64,000 nucleotides of DNA from positions 57,449 to 121,448 of the forward strand of contig NZ_JADHZD010000012.1 of assembly GCF_020102855.1 (NCBI RefSeq). The letters run 5' to 3'. The stretch is from Nocardioides lacusdianchii. Lineage in GTDB: Bacteria; Actinomycetota; Actinomycetes; Propionibacteriales; Nocardioidaceae. The position numbers were made by a program, and so were the translations under genes. The stretch's first letter is position 1; each line of letters starts with the position of its first letter. The notes under the pieces were generated by a model that saw only the letters and a program-made list of their open reading frames with translations, did no database searches and was not told the DNA's origin. Below, in pieces: positions 25,116-34,721 of this stretch.

Positions 25116-27077
25116 ATGACGTCGGTCCGGGTGCTCGGCCTGCCGGCCACGCTCGGGTTCGCCGTGGCGTACGTCGCCCTCGTCCTCGTGGGCCGGGCCA
25201 CCGTCCTGCCCGGCTCGTCGGTCAGCCTCGTGTGGCCCGCCGCCGGGGTGGCAGTCCTCTGGCTCCTGGCGGAGCGGCCGGACCGGCAGGTCGGGGTCCT
25301 GCTGCCGGTCGCCGTGCTGCTGGGCGTCGTGCTGGCGGTCACAGGGGCGGACGTGCCCCTCGTCATCCTGGGCAGCGCCGGGGTGGCGGTGCAGACCTGG
25401 CTGGTGGTGGCACTGCTGCGCCGCTGGTGCCCGACGCTCATCGGCGCCGGCGACCGGGACAGCGTCCACACCCTCCGCACGCTCGCCGTCGGCATCGGGG
25501 CCGTGCTGGTCGGCTGCGCCGTCGGGGCCCTGCTGCTCACCCTCGCACTGTGGGTCGCGGGCGACGACCCGGACCTCGTCGACGCCGTGCTGGTCTGGGG
25601 CCGACAGGTCGCCGGGACGATCGTGATCGGGAGCGTCGGTCACCTGGCCTGGGAGTGGCGGCGCGGGCACGCCGACCAGCGGGTCGGCGGCGGTGGTCGC
25701 ACCGAGCTGGCCGTGCTGTGGGGCACGTCGGCCGCCGCCGTCGTTGCGATGTTCCTCCAGCCGCTTCCCCTGGTGTTCCTGCTCGTCCCCCTGACCGGGT
25801 GGTGCGCCTCGCGCTTCACCACCTTCACCGCCGCCCTGCACGCGTGCGCGCTCGGGACGGTCGCCCTGGTGCTGACCGCAGACGGGCACGGACCCATCGC
25901 CCGCCTCGACGACCCCTACATCGAGGCGATGGGCACCCAGTCCTTCCTGCTGGCCCTCCTCCTGACGGCCCTCGCCGTGGGCACGCTCCGCGACCGCGTG
26001 GACGACCTCGTCCGGCAGCTCGTCGCGGCGCAGGCAGTGTCGGACGCCCAGGCCGAGCTGCTCTCCAGGATGACCGGGAGCATGGGGGAGGGCCTGCTGG
26101 TCCTCGACGACCAGCGCCGGGTCACCACGCACAACGCCGCGAGCGCGCGGCTCGCCCGCCGGCACGTGCCCGGGGACGAGCAGCGCGCCCTGGCGTCGCT
26201 GGTGGACCTGCTCGACCACCCGGTCCGATCGTCGGCGTGGCGCCGGCCCGAGCTCGGCCCCGGCGACGTCGTCGTACCCCTCGCGGACGGGGGCGAGATG
26301 GTCCTCGCGGTCACGTCCCAGCCGCTCGCCGCCGGTCGGCTCGGGACCCTGCTGGTCGTGCGGGAGGTCACCGCGCACCGCTCGGGGTTCCGACCGCTGG
26401 TGGAGTTCGCGGCGACCGCTGCCCACGACCTCCGCGGCCCGCTCACCACCATGCGGTCCTGGCTCTCGCTCGTCGAGCACGACCTCGACGGGACCGCCCG
26501 GGACGAGGCACGTGACGCCGTTCGCCGCGTCGACCGCTCGGTCGTCCACATGAGCGACCTCATCGACGACCTGCTCGCGCAGGCGGCCGCGGAGGGTGTC
26601 CAGCTCCGGCCCGAGGCGGTCGTCCTCGGCGGGAGCCGCGGGCTGCTGGCCGAGGTGAGTGAGCTGGTCGGGCTCGCCGAGCCGGTCGTCGTGCAGCCCG
26701 ACATCCCCGCGGTGCACGCCGACCGCAGCGCCGTGCGTCAGCTCTTCGCCAACCTCCTCGGCAACTGCGCCAAGTACTCCCGCCCCGGGGTGCCGCCCCG
26801 GGTCGAGGTGGACGCGCACGTCCGGGGCGACCGGGTCGTCATCGAGGTGCGCGACCACGGCATCGGGGTCCCGGCGGCGGACCGCGAGCGCGTCTTCGAC
26901 CGGTTCCACCGCAGCGAGGAGGTCCAGGCGTCCTACACCGGCACCGGCCTGGGGCTCTCGCTGTGCCGCACCATCGTCGAGCGCCACGGTGGTCGCATCG
27001 TGCGCGTGGCACCGGACGACGGGCCGGGGGCGGTGTTCCGCCTCGACCTCCCGGCCGCGCCCGGTGCGCGACACTGA
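25116..27077 (+). CDS. Sensor histidine kinase with MASE1-like membrane sensor and PAS domain
   Basis: 653 residues. The N-terminal 290 residues hold about eight hydrophobic helices, with the MASE1-like SLVWPAAGVAVLWLL at the second. A PAS-like segment follows (MTGSMGEGLLVLDDQRRVTT). The kinase core has the H-box AATAAHDLRGPLTTM (phospho-acceptor His437), N-box LFANLLGNCAKYSRPG, and G-boxes VRDHGIGVPAADRERVFDRF and GTGLGLSLC. All catalytic motifs are present. No response regulator is adjacent, so its partner must be encoded elsewhere. The ATG at 25116 precedes a hydrophobic start; the amidohydrolase gene begins 29 bp after the stop. Confidence 0.9.
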   Translation: MTSVRVLGLPATLGFAVAYVALVLVGRATVLPGSSVSLVWPAAGVAVLWLLAERPDRQVGVLLPVAVLLGVVLAVTGADVPLVILGSAGVAVQTWLVVALLRRWCPTLIGAGDRDSVHTLRTLAVGIGAVLVGCAVGALLLTLALWVAGDDPDLVDAVLVWGRQVAGTIVIGSVGHLAWEWRRGHADQRVGGGGRTELAVLWGTSAAAVVAMFLQPLPLVFLLVPLTGWCASRFTTFTAALHACALGTVALVLTADGHGPIARLDDPYIEAMGTQSFLLALLLTALAVGTLRDRVDDLVRQLVAAQAVSDAQAELLSRMTGSMGEGLLVLDDQRRVTTHNAASARLARRHVPGDEQRALASLVDLLDHPVRSSAWRRPELGPGDVVVPLADGGEMVLAVTSQPLAAGRLGTLLVVREVTAHRSGFRPLVEFAATAAHDLRGPLTTMRSWLSLVEHDLDGTARDEARDAVRRVDRSVVHMSDLIDDLLAQAAAEGVQLRPEAVVLGGSRGLLAEVSELVGLAEPVVVQPDIPAVHADRSAVRQLFANLLGNCAKYSRPGVPPRVEVDAHVRGDRVVIEVRDHGIGVPAADRERVFDRFHRSEEVQASYTGTGLGLSLCRTIVERHGGRIVRVAPDDGPGAVFRLDLPAAPGARH

Positions 27078-27106
27078 GTGCCATTCCGACCTACCCAGGA
27101 GGCGAC

Positions 27107-28717
27107 GTGGTCGTCACGGTCTTCCGCAACGCTGCCGTGTTCGACGGCCACGCCCACCTCGGGCGGGTCGGTGACGTCCTGGTCCGCGAGGGTCGCGTCG
27201 CGGCCGTGGGCGCGGACACGGTGCCTGCCGGGGCGCGGGTCGTCGACGTCGACGGGGGGCTGCTGCTGCCCGGCTTCACCGATGCCCACGTGCACCCGGT
27301 GCAGGGTGGGCTGGAGCGGCTCGGGTGCGACCTGAGCGGGCTCCCGGCCGACGCGACGGCGTACGTGCGCCACGTCGGCGAGCATGCCCGCTCCCGTCCC
27401 GGCGACGGCTGGGTGCAGGGCGGTGGCTGGGCGATGGCGGCGTTCCCCGGCGGCCTGCCGACCGCGCAGCAACTCGACGAGGTGGTGGCCGACCGTCCGG
27501 TCGCGCTGGCCAACCGAGACCACCACGGGATGTGGGTCAACACCTGCGCGCTGGAGGTCGCCGGCATCACCGCCCGCACCCCCGATCCCGCCGACGGTCG
27601 CATCGAGCGCGACGCCGGGGGACACCCGACCGGTGTGCTGCACGAGGGGGCGATGGCCCTGCTCGACCACGTGCTGCCGCCCGTCGACGACGCCCAGCTC
27701 CGGGCCGCGCTCCTCGAGGGCCAGCGCCACCTCCACTCCCTGGGGATCACCGCCTGGCAGGACGCCATCGTCGGCGCCTACTCCGGCATGCGCGACGTGG
27801 GCCCGACCTACGCCCGCGCGGCCGCGGACGGCGACCTCACCGGCACGGTCGTGGGTGCGCTGTGGTGGGACCGGAGCCGCGGGCGCGAGCAGGTGACCGA
27901 CCTCATCGCGAAGCGCGAGGACTACTCGGTCGGCAGGTTCGCGGCCACGTCGGTCAAGGTCATGCAGGACGGCGTCGCCGAGAACGGGACAGCGGCGCTG
28001 GTCGAGCCCTACCTCGACCGTTGCGGGCACGCCACCGGCAACACCGGGATCTCCTTCGTCGACCCGGTGGGCCTGCGGTCCTATGTCGGCGAGCTCGACC
28101 ACCACGGCTTCCAGGTGCACGTCCACGGACTCGGTGACCGCGGCGTTCGCGAGGCGCTCGACGCCTTCGAGGGCACGCACCCCGACCGGCGCCACCACAT
28201 CGCACACCTCCAGCTCGTCCACCCCGACGACGTACGCCGCTTCGCCGCGCTCGGCGTCGCGGCCAACATCCAGGCGCTGTGGGCCTGCTACGACGACCAG
28301 ATGACCGAGCTCACCATCCCGTTCCTGGGACCCGAGCGCGCCGGTCGGCAGTACCCGTTCGGCGACCTGCACGCCGCCGGGGCACGGCTCGTGGCCGGCA
28401 GCGACTGGCCGGTGAGCACCCCCGACCCGCTCGCGGCGATCCACACCGCGGTTCACCGCACGGCGTACGGCGAGCCGGCGCCGGCGGGCACCGAGCCGTT
28501 CCTGCCGGAGCAGGCGATCCCCGTCGAGGTCGCGTTCGCCGCCTACACGAGCGGCTCGGCGTGGGTGAACCACCGCGACGACGCAGGCACGGTCCGGCCC
28601 GGCGCGGTGGCGGACCTGGTCGTGCTGGACTCCGACCCCTTCCTCGACCCCCACGAGATCGGTCGGGCGCGGGTGCGCTCGACGTGGATCGATGGGGAGT
28701 GCGTCCACGAGGCGTGA
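27107..28717 (+). CDS. Amidohydrolase family protein (YtcJ-like)
   Basis: 536 residues from a GTG at 27107 with AGGAGG at 27097-27102. It has the composite amidohydrolase layout: an N-terminal beta-sandwich (VFRNAAVFDGHAHLGRVGDV), the first metal motif LLLPGFTDAHVHPVQGG (HxH), the catalytic HHIAHLQLVHPDD region, and the metal Asp in ARLVAGSDWPVSTPDPLAAI. The C-terminal GTVRPGAVADLVVLDSDPF closes the sandwich. YtcJ relatives hydrolyse N-formyl or other amide bonds; the substrate is unknown. A Lys in SVKVMQDGVAENGT fits the metal-bridging carbamylated Lys position of the family. Confidence 0.9.
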   Translation: MVVTVFRNAAVFDGHAHLGRVGDVLVREGRVAAVGADTVPAGARVVDVDGGLLLPGFTDAHVHPVQGGLERLGCDLSGLPADATAYVRHVGEHARSRPGDGWVQGGGWAMAAFPGGLPTAQQLDEVVADRPVALANRDHHGMWVNTCALEVAGITARTPDPADGRIERDAGGHPTGVLHEGAMALLDHVLPPVDDAQLRAALLEGQRHLHSLGITAWQDAIVGAYSGMRDVGPTYARAAADGDLTGTVVGALWWDRSRGREQVTDLIAKREDYSVGRFAATSVKVMQDGVAENGTAALVEPYLDRCGHATGNTGISFVDPVGLRSYVGELDHHGFQVHVHGLGDRGVREALDAFEGTHPDRRHHIAHLQLVHPDDVRRFAALGVAANIQALWACYDDQMTELTIPFLGPERAGRQYPFGDLHAAGARLVAGSDWPVSTPDPLAAIHTAVHRTAYGEPAPAGTEPFLPEQAIPVEVAFAAYTSGSAWVNHRDDAGTVRPGAVADLVVLDSDPFLDPHEIGRARVRSTWIDGECVHEA

Positions 28718-28729
28718 CGCCGCGGCCTC

Positions 28730-29464
28730 TCAGCGCTCGTGGTGCAGCTGCACGAGCACCCGCGCGAGCAGCACGACCGGCACCCCCGCGCGGCGCGCGG
28801 CGTCGTCGAGCTCGCCCCGCGCGTCGGTGACCGGCAGGTCGCGGTGGGCGGCGAGGATGCCCGTGGCGGTGTCGATCGTCGCCGTGTCCCGCAGCTGCGC
28901 CGGGGCCCGCTCGGCCAGGGTGCGGCTGGAGAAGTCGAGGTCGGCGTTGCTGATCGCCCCCGGGGCCCAGGCGCCGAAGACCTCGGCCAGCGCCGCGTGG
29001 CGACCGACGAACGTGTCGGGTGCGTGGCCGTAGAGGTTGACCGTCGCGACGACGGACCCCTCGCTCAGCACCGGCAGGGTCAGCGTGCTGTGCACGCCCA
29101 TCGCGGCGCTGGCCCGGGCGAACTGGCCCCACCGTGACTCGCTCAGCAGGCCCTCCGGCGAGGTGGCGATGCCGTGGCCCAGGTCGATGGCGTCGACGCA
29201 GGGCCCGGAGTCGAGGTACTGCACCGCATCGAGGGCGGCGATCTCCTGGTCGGTGGCCACCACGGTGAAGGTCAGGTCGTGGGCGCGTGAGGCCATGCTC
29301 ACGCCGACGAGGCCGGGGGCGACCGCGAGCGCGCGGTCGGAGGTGGCCCTCAGCTGGTCGACCAGGGGGGTGTCGTCCAGGTAGGGGTCCAGCTCGTCCA
29401 GGGCCTCGAGCGTCTCGGGGATGGGCTCCATGCCGTCGTCGTACCCACGCTCCGCGTCGGCCAT
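28730..29464 (-). CDS. GAF and ANTAR domain-containing RNA-binding regulator
   Basis: 244 residues. Residues about 40-175 are a GAF sensor domain (VGVSMASRAHDLTFTVVATD, LDSGPCVDAIDLGHGIATS, STLTLPVLSEGSVVATVNLY). Residues about 190-244 are an ANTAR helix bundle (ATIDTATGILAAHRDLPVTD, ARRAGVPVVLLARVLVQLHH). ANTAR domains bind tandem hairpins in nascent RNA and prevent termination. GAF-ANTAR proteins are common in actinomycetes, often stress linked. It is divergent from a universal stress protein gene and shares a DosR-like box in the intergenic region. Confidence 0.88.
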   Translation of the reverse strand: MADAERGYDDGMEPIPETLEALDELDPYLDDTPLVDQLRATSDRALAVAPGLVGVSMASRAHDLTFTVVATDQEIAALDAVQYLDSGPCVDAIDLGHGIATSPEGLLSESRWGQFARASAAMGVHSTLTLPVLSEGSVVATVNLYGHAPDTFVGRHAALAEVFGAWAPGAISNADLDFSSRTLAERAPAQLRDTATIDTATGILAAHRDLPVTDARGELDDAARRAGVPVVLLARVLVQLHHER

Positions 29465-29492
29465 TCATGGCAGGACGGTCGCTGCCGTCGGC

Positions 29493-29507
29493 GGGACCTG
29501 TGGCCCT
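29493..29507. promoter_or_regulatory. DosR/DevR-like palindromic box between GAF-ANTAR and USP genes
   Basis: GGGACCTGTGGCCCT is closely related to box B upstream of the first USP gene (GGGACCTAGGCCCC). It lies 29 bp upstream of the GAF-ANTAR start and 70 bp before the USP start. It is supported by recurrence at a functionally similar promoter, not by known binding. Confidence 0.5.
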
Positions 29508-29576
29508 GTCGTGCGCCGGCGCCGAGGACGACGCTGGACGCAGGGGCAGGAGCGCCGCCCGAGGAGGAGGACGACC

Positions 29577-30512
29577 ATGGACACCACCACGAAGGACGCC
29601 GTCGTCGTCGGCGTCAGCGGTCCCGGCCGGGAGACCGCCGCCCTGCGGTGGGCCATCGACCGCGCGCGACGTGACAGGTCGGAGGTGGTGGCCGTCCACG
29701 CCTTCCGCACGGCCCTCACCGGACCGCCCCCGCGCGCCCTGCTGACCTTCGCCGAGACCGCCGACATGGCGCACTGGGTGATCAAGCAGGTCGGCGACGA
29801 GCTCGCCGGGCTCACGGACGGGACGGTGCCCTTCCGCACCCTCGCCGTCGCCGGCACCCCCGCGCACGTCCTCGTGGACCTGGGCCGCGACGCTCGGGCG
29901 GTGGTGGTGCAGCACCACCTGCCGCACGGCCTCCGGCGGCTCTTCGCCGGCTCGACGGCGTACGCCGTGGCGGCGCACGCCGACTGCCCGGTGGTCTCCG
30001 TGCCCGCGGACTGGCAGCCCACGACGGACGGCCCCGCAGAGGTGGTCGTCGGCGTCCACGAGGGAGGGGTGCCGCTCGCGGTGCTCGAGGCGGCCTTCAC
30101 CGAGGCCGAGGCAACGGGTGCGCCCCTGAGGGTCGTCCACGCGTGGCGCCTCGACGCGGTCTACGACGACATCATCACCGACCGCGTCGCCGCCGAGTGG
30201 CGCACCGAGCAGCAGCGGGCCGTGACGGGTGTCGTGGACGGGCTGCGAGTCCGGCACCCCGCGGTCGAGGTCACGGTGGAGGTGCGGCACCAGTGGCCGA
30301 CCGACGTGCTCGTCGACGACTCGCAGGTGGCCTCGCTCGTGGTCGTCGGTCGGCACGGGCCGCACGCCTTCGAGCCGGCGCACCTCGGCTCGCTGGCACG
30401 CACGGTCGTGCGCGAGGCGAGGAGCCCCGTGATGGTCGTGCCCGTACGCCCCCACCGCGACGCCCCGCAGGACTGGGAGCTCGTCGCCGACGAGATCTCG
30501 CCGCAGGCCTGA
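29577..30512 (+). CDS. Universal stress protein with two USP domains, second copy
   Basis: 311 residues from the ATG at 29577 behind GAGGAGGAG. Domain 1 begins DAVVVGVSGPGRETAALRWA, and its nucleotide loop is degenerate (VVQHHLPHGLRRLFAGSTAY). Domain 2 begins AEVVVGVHEGGVPLAVLEAA and ends VVGRHGPHAFEPAHLGSLAR, partly conserved. ATP binding may therefore be weak compared with the copy at 16399. It shares the gap with a DosR-like palindrome and a divergent GAF-ANTAR gene. Confidence 0.85.
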   Translation: MDTTTKDAVVVGVSGPGRETAALRWAIDRARRDRSEVVAVHAFRTALTGPPPRALLTFAETADMAHWVIKQVGDELAGLTDGTVPFRTLAVAGTPAHVLVDLGRDARAVVVQHHLPHGLRRLFAGSTAYAVAAHADCPVVSVPADWQPTTDGPAEVVVGVHEGGVPLAVLEAAFTEAEATGAPLRVVHAWRLDAVYDDIITDRVAAEWRTEQQRAVTGVVDGLRVRHPAVEVTVEVRHQWPTDVLVDDSQVASLVVVGRHGPHAFEPAHLGSLARTVVREARSPVMVVPVRPHRDAPQDWELVADEISPQA

Positions 30513-30536
30513 CCCCCCGCGGTTCGGGGCTGGGGC

Positions 30537-31640
30537 TCAGAGCTCGATGACCTGCCGCAGCGCCGTCCCGGCCGCCAGCTCGTCCATCGCGAGGTTGATG
30601 TCGTCGAGGGAGATCCGTGACGAGACGAGCGCCTCGACGGGGAGGCGTCCCTCGCGCCACCACTGCGCAAAGACCGGGATGTCGCGCGAGGGCACGGCGG
30701 AGCCGAGGTAGCTGCCCATCACCGTGCGGGCCTCTGCGACGAGCTGGAGGGGCGAGATGCTCGCCAGCGCGTCGGGCGGGGGCAGGCCGACGGTGACCGT
30801 CCGGCCGCCGGGGGCGGTCGCGGAGAGGGCGGCCTCGAAGGCGCGCGCGTTGCCGGCGGCCTCGACGACCACGTCGCACCGCGTGCCGGCCGACGCCAGC
30901 TCCGCCGGGTCGAGCGCGGAGGTCGCGCCGAGCTCGAGGGCCCGCGCGCGCTTGGCCGCGACACCGTCGACGGCGACCACGTCGCCCGCACCGAGGGCCA
31001 CGGCGGTGAGCAGCGCGGCCATCCCGACGCCGCCCAGGCCCACGACCATCACGCTCTGGCCGGGCTCGGGTGGAGCGGCGTTGACCAGGGCGCCGCCGCC
31101 GGTCAGGACCGCGCAGCCGAGCACGGCGGCCACGTCGGCGGGTACGTCGTCGTCGACGGCCACGACCGAGCGGGCGTCGACCACCGCGTGGGTGGCGAAG
31201 GCCGAGACCCCGAGGTGGTGGTGGACCGGTACGCCGTCGCGGCTGAGGCGGCGACCGCCGCCGAGCAGCTCGCCCGCGGCGTTGCTGGCCGACCCGGGGC
31301 CGCACGGCATCCGGCCACCGGTGGCGCAGCCGGCGCACTCCCCGCAACGCGGCAGGAACGTCATCACCACCTGCTGGCCGACGGCGAGGTCGCTGACCCC
31401 CGTACCGAGCATCGTCACGCGCCCGCTCGCCTCGTGGCCCAGCAGCATCGGGACCGGCCGTGCGCGGTTGCCGTCGACGACCGACAGGTCGGAGTGGCAC
31501 ACGCCGGCCGCGGCGATCTCGACGAGGACCTCGCCCGGGCCGGGCGGGTCCAGCTCGAGGGTGCCGACCGTCAGCGGTCGCGTCCGCGACCACGGGCCGG
31601 GACGTCCCAGCTCCTCGAGCACAGCTCCGGTGATCTGCAC
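30537..31640 (-). CDS. Zn-dependent alcohol dehydrogenase
   Basis: 367 residues from a GTG at 31640, one base after the prfC stop; longer in-frame starts would lie inside prfC. Catalytic zinc ligands are seen in AAGVCHSDLSVVDG (Cys) and PMLLGHEASGRV (His-Glu). The structural zinc lobe is in FLPRCGECAGCATGGRMPC (four Cys). The NAD site is VMVVGLGGVGMAALLTAVAL. It resembles class III/mycothiol-type zinc ADHs. It is co-directional and probably co-transcribed with prfC, though no functional link is evident. Confidence 0.9.
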   Translation of the reverse strand: MQITGAVLEELGRPGPWSRTRPLTVGTLELDPPGPGEVLVEIAAAGVCHSDLSVVDGNRARPVPMLLGHEASGRVTMLGTGVSDLAVGQQVVMTFLPRCGECAGCATGGRMPCGPGSASNAAGELLGGGRRLSRDGVPVHHHLGVSAFATHAVVDARSVVAVDDDVPADVAAVLGCAVLTGGGALVNAAPPEPGQSVMVVGLGGVGMAALLTAVALGAGDVVAVDGVAAKRARALELGATSALDPAELASAGTRCDVVVEAAGNARAFEAALSATAPGGRTVTVGLPPPDALASISPLQLVAEARTVMGSYLGSAVPSRDIPVFAQWWREGRLPVEALVSSRISLDDINLAMDELAAGTALRQVIEL

Positions 31641-31641
31641 G

Positions 31642-33207
31642 TCAGCTCCCGCCTGCAGGAAGGGCCTCGAGCACCAGCTCGGGGTTGTCGCGCGCGGTGA
31701 CCATCGCACGCCACTGGTCCACGAAGAGTGCGAGGTGGGTGCCGTCACTGCGCTGCAGCACCTCGACACCGCGCACCCCGGCGAGAGCCGTCGCTCCGGC
31801 GGCGTCGGTGCGCCGGGCGACCTGGTAGTCGAGGCGGGACAGGCGGATGGGGGAGTTGAACTCGTTGGTCATCCGGTCCTCGACGACCTCGAACTGCATC
31901 GGGCCGACCGCGGCCAGGACCGGGTTCTGGTCGCCACGCAGGTCCGAGCGCAGCACCTGCACCACGCCCTCCTGGTCCAGCTGCTCGATGCCGCGGCGGA
32001 ACTGCTTGTAGCGGCCGATGTCGCCCGCGCTGGCGGTCACGAAGTGCTCCGGGGCGAAGCTCGGCACGGGCGGGTACTCGATCGGGTCGCCGACGTAGAC
32101 GGTGTCACCGACGCGCAGCGACTGGGCGTTGACGAAGCCGATGATGTCGCCGGGCTCCGCTGTCTCGACCGACTGGGTGTCGCGGCCGAAGACCGACTGG
32201 GCGAACTTCGTGGCGAAGGGACGACCGGTGGACGCGTGCGTGACGACCATGCCGCGCTCGAACTCGCCGGACACCACGCGGGCGTAGGCGAGGCGGTCGC
32301 GGTGGGCGTTGTTCATGCCCGACTGCACCTTGAAGACGAAGGCACTGAAGTCGTCCTCGACCTTGCGCACCGAGCCGTCGACGCCCTCGGTGGGGCTGGG
32401 GTCGGGCGCGATGTCGAGCAGCAGGTCGAGCAGCTGCGCGACACCGAAGTTCTGCAGTGCCGAGGCGAACATGACGGGCGTGGTCTCGCCGGCGAGGAAG
32501 CGGTCCTGGTCGTGGTCGGCCTCGTCGAGGGTGAGCAGCTCGTGCTCCTCGACGGCGTCGGCCCACAGGGGGGCGTCGACCTCCTCGACCTCGGCCGGGC
32601 CCATCCGCCGCTCGGGGGCGCGGGTCGCGCCGCCGGCCGTGCGGGTGTACTTCACGAACTCGCCCGTACGCCGGTCCAGCACGCCGCGGAAGTCGCCGGC
32701 CTCGCCGACCGGCCAGGTCAGCGGCGTGGGCCGCAGGCCGATCTTCTGCTGGATGAGGTCCATCAGCTCCAGGGCGGACAGGCCGGGACGGTCCCACTTG
32801 TTGATGACCGTCATGACCGGGATGCCGCGCAGCGCGCAGACCTTGAAGAGCTTGAGCGTCTGCGGCTCGAGCCCCTTTCCGGCGTCGACCAGCATCACGG
32901 CGGAGTCGACCGCGGAGAGCACCCGGTAGGTGTCCTCGGAGAAGTCGCTGTGGCCCGGGGTGTCGACCAGGTTGATGACGTGGTCGCGGTAGACGAACTG
33001 CAGCGCCGCGGAGGTGATCGAGATGCCGCGCGCCTTCTCCATCGCCATCCAGTCCGACACCGTCGCGCGGCGGTCCCCCTTGCCGTGCACGGCGCCCGCC
33101 TCGGTGATCACCCGGGCGTGCAGGGCGAGCGCCTCGGTGAGGGTCGACTTGCCGGCGTCGGGGTGGCTGATGACGGCGAACGTACGGCGGGGGCGGGTGT
33201 CGGGCAC
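31642..33207 (-). CDS. prfC: Peptide chain release factor 3 (RF3)
   Basis: 521 residues. GTPase motifs are RTFAVISHPDAGKSTLTEAL (P-loop), RGISITSAALQF (switch I), LVDTPGHSDFSEDTYR (DTPGH) and VMTVINKWDRPG (NKxD). Domain II/III features include VVTHASTGRPFATKFAQSVF and the C-terminal SPIRLSRLDYQVARR typical of RF3 and not of EF-G. It recycles RF1/RF2 from the ribosome after peptide release and hydrolyses GTP. RF3 is not universal in actinobacteria. Confidence 0.95.
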   Translation of the reverse strand: MPDTRPRRTFAVISHPDAGKSTLTEALALHARVITEAGAVHGKGDRRATVSDWMAMEKARGISITSAALQFVYRDHVINLVDTPGHSDFSEDTYRVLSAVDSAVMLVDAGKGLEPQTLKLFKVCALRGIPVMTVINKWDRPGLSALELMDLIQQKIGLRPTPLTWPVGEAGDFRGVLDRRTGEFVKYTRTAGGATRAPERRMGPAEVEEVDAPLWADAVEEHELLTLDEADHDQDRFLAGETTPVMFASALQNFGVAQLLDLLLDIAPDPSPTEGVDGSVRKVEDDFSAFVFKVQSGMNNAHRDRLAYARVVSGEFERGMVVTHASTGRPFATKFAQSVFGRDTQSVETAEPGDIIGFVNAQSLRVGDTVYVGDPIEYPPVPSFAPEHFVTASAGDIGRYKQFRRGIEQLDQEGVVQVLRSDLRGDQNPVLAAVGPMQFEVVEDRMTNEFNSPIRLSRLDYQVARRTDAAGATALAGVRGVEVLQRSDGTHLALFVDQWRAMVTARDNPELVLEALPAGGS

Positions 33208-33257
33208 CGGCAGAATCTACCGCCGCGAGCCCCGAGCGTCGCTTTCGCCGGTCACGC

Positions 33258-34721
33258 TCAGGTCCCGCAGAAGGTGCGGTAGGCGCCGAACGACTCGGGT
33301 GCCGGCTCGGTGTAGCGCTCCAGCCCGGGGCGCTCGTCGTACGGCGTCGAGACGACCTCGACCAGCCGCTCGAACGGCGCCAGGTCGCCGCCCGTCGCGG
33401 CGACGAGGGCCTCCTCGACCAGGTGGTTGCGCGGGACGTGGACCGGGTTGGTGCGGTCCATCACGGTGGCGTCCGGGCCGAGCGCGCGCCAGCGCTCCAT
33501 CCAGGCGTCGATGCCGGCGAGGTCGAGGAACAGGCTGCGGGCGGGCTCCGCGTCACCACGTGCGGCGGCGCCGAGGCGGCGGAAGAGCATGGTGTGGTCG
33601 ACGTGGTCGGTCCGCATGAGGTCGAGCAGGTCGTTGGCCAGGCTCGCGACCGTCTCGTCGGGGACGGACGCCGCGAGGCCGAGCTTGTCGCGCATGCCCC
33701 GCGTCCAGGCGGCGGAGTAGAGGGACCGGAAGCGGCCGAGTGAAGCGGTCGCGATGGCGACGGCCTCGTCCTGCTCGTCGGCCAGGAGCGGCAGGAGGGA
33801 CTCGGCGAAGCGGGCGAGGTTCCACTCCGCGACGACCGGCTGCTGGCCGAAGGCGTAGCGCCCGGCGGTGTCGATCGAGCTGAACACCGTCGCGGGGTCG
33901 AAGGCGTCGACGAAGGCGCAGGGGCCGTAGTCGATGGTCTCGCCGGAGATGGTCACGTTGTCGGTGTTCATCACGCCGTGCACGAACCCGACCAGCATCC
34001 ACCGCGCCACGAGCTCGGCCTGGGCGGCCATGACGGCCTCGAAGAGGGCGAGGTGGGGCTGCTCGGCGTCCGCGGCGTCGGGGTGGTGGCGGGCGATGGC
34101 GTGGTCGGCCAGGCGGCGCAGGAGGTCGACGTCGCCGGACGCGGCGGCGTACTGGAAGCTGCCGACGCGCAGGTGGCTGCTTGCGACCCGGGCCAGCACC
34201 GCACCGGGCAGCAGGACCTCGCGCTCGACCTGCGCGCCGGTGGCAACGACGCCGAGGGAGCGCGTGGTCGGGATGCCGAGGGCGTGCATCGCGACGCTCA
34301 TCACGTGCTCGCGCAGCATCGGCCCGACCGCGGCGAGCCCGTCGCCGCCACGGGAGAACGGCGTTCGGCCCGAGCCCTTGAGGTGCAGGTCGCGCACCCG
34401 GCCGGAGGTGTCGGTGAGCTCGCCCAGCAGCAGCGCCCGTCCGTCGCCGAGGCGCGGCGACCAGCCACCGAACTGGTGGCCGGCGTAGCCCTGGGCCACG
34501 GGAGTGGCGCCGTCCGGCAGCCGGTTGCCGGTGAGCAGCCCGAGCCCGTCGGGCCCGCGGAGCCAGGCGGGGTCGAGCCCCAGCTCTGCGGCCAGGGACT
34601 CGTCGAGGGCGAGCAGCCGTGGCTCGGCCACCTCGCGGGCCTGCCACGCGAGCGCCAGCTCGGGCAGCTCGTCGGCGAAGCGGTGGTCGAGGGCGAGGGT
34701 CGCCGACTCTGTCGTGGTCAC
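33258..34721 (-). CDS. selO: Protein adenylyltransferase SelO (YdiU/UPF0061 family)
   Basis: 487 residues. Pseudokinase-fold motifs are [40 protein letters not shown] (ATP-site Lys), [20 protein letters not shown] (catalytic HGVMNTDN) and [20 protein letters not shown]. SelO transfers AMP from ATP to Ser/Thr/Tyr of target proteins and takes part in redox response. The C-terminus ends RTFCGT, placing a Cys where eukaryotic SelO carries selenocysteine. The start overlaps the stop of the upstream MFS gene (ATGA). Confidence 0.93.
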   Translation of the reverse strand: MTTTESATLALDHRFADELPELALAWQAREVAEPRLLALDESLAAELGLDPAWLRGPDGLGLLTGNRLPDGATPVAQGYAGHQFGGWSPRLGDGRALLLGELTDTSGRVRDLHLKGSGRTPFSRGGDGLAAVGPMLREHVMSVAMHALGIPTTRSLGVVATGAQVEREVLLPGAVLARVASSHLRVGSFQYAAASGDVDLLRRLADHAIARHHPDAADAEQPHLALFEAVMAAQAELVARWMLVGFVHGVMNTDNVTISGETIDYGPCAFVDAFDPATVFSSIDTAGRYAFGQQPVVAEWNLARFAESLLPLLADEQDEAVAIATASLGRFRSLYSAAWTRGMRDKLGLAASVPDETVASLANDLLDLMRTDHVDHTMLFRRLGAAARGDAEPARSLFLDLAGIDAWMERWRALGPDATVMDRTNPVHVPRNHLVEEALVAATGGDLAPFERLVEVVSTPYDERPGLERYTEPAPESFGAYRTFCGT

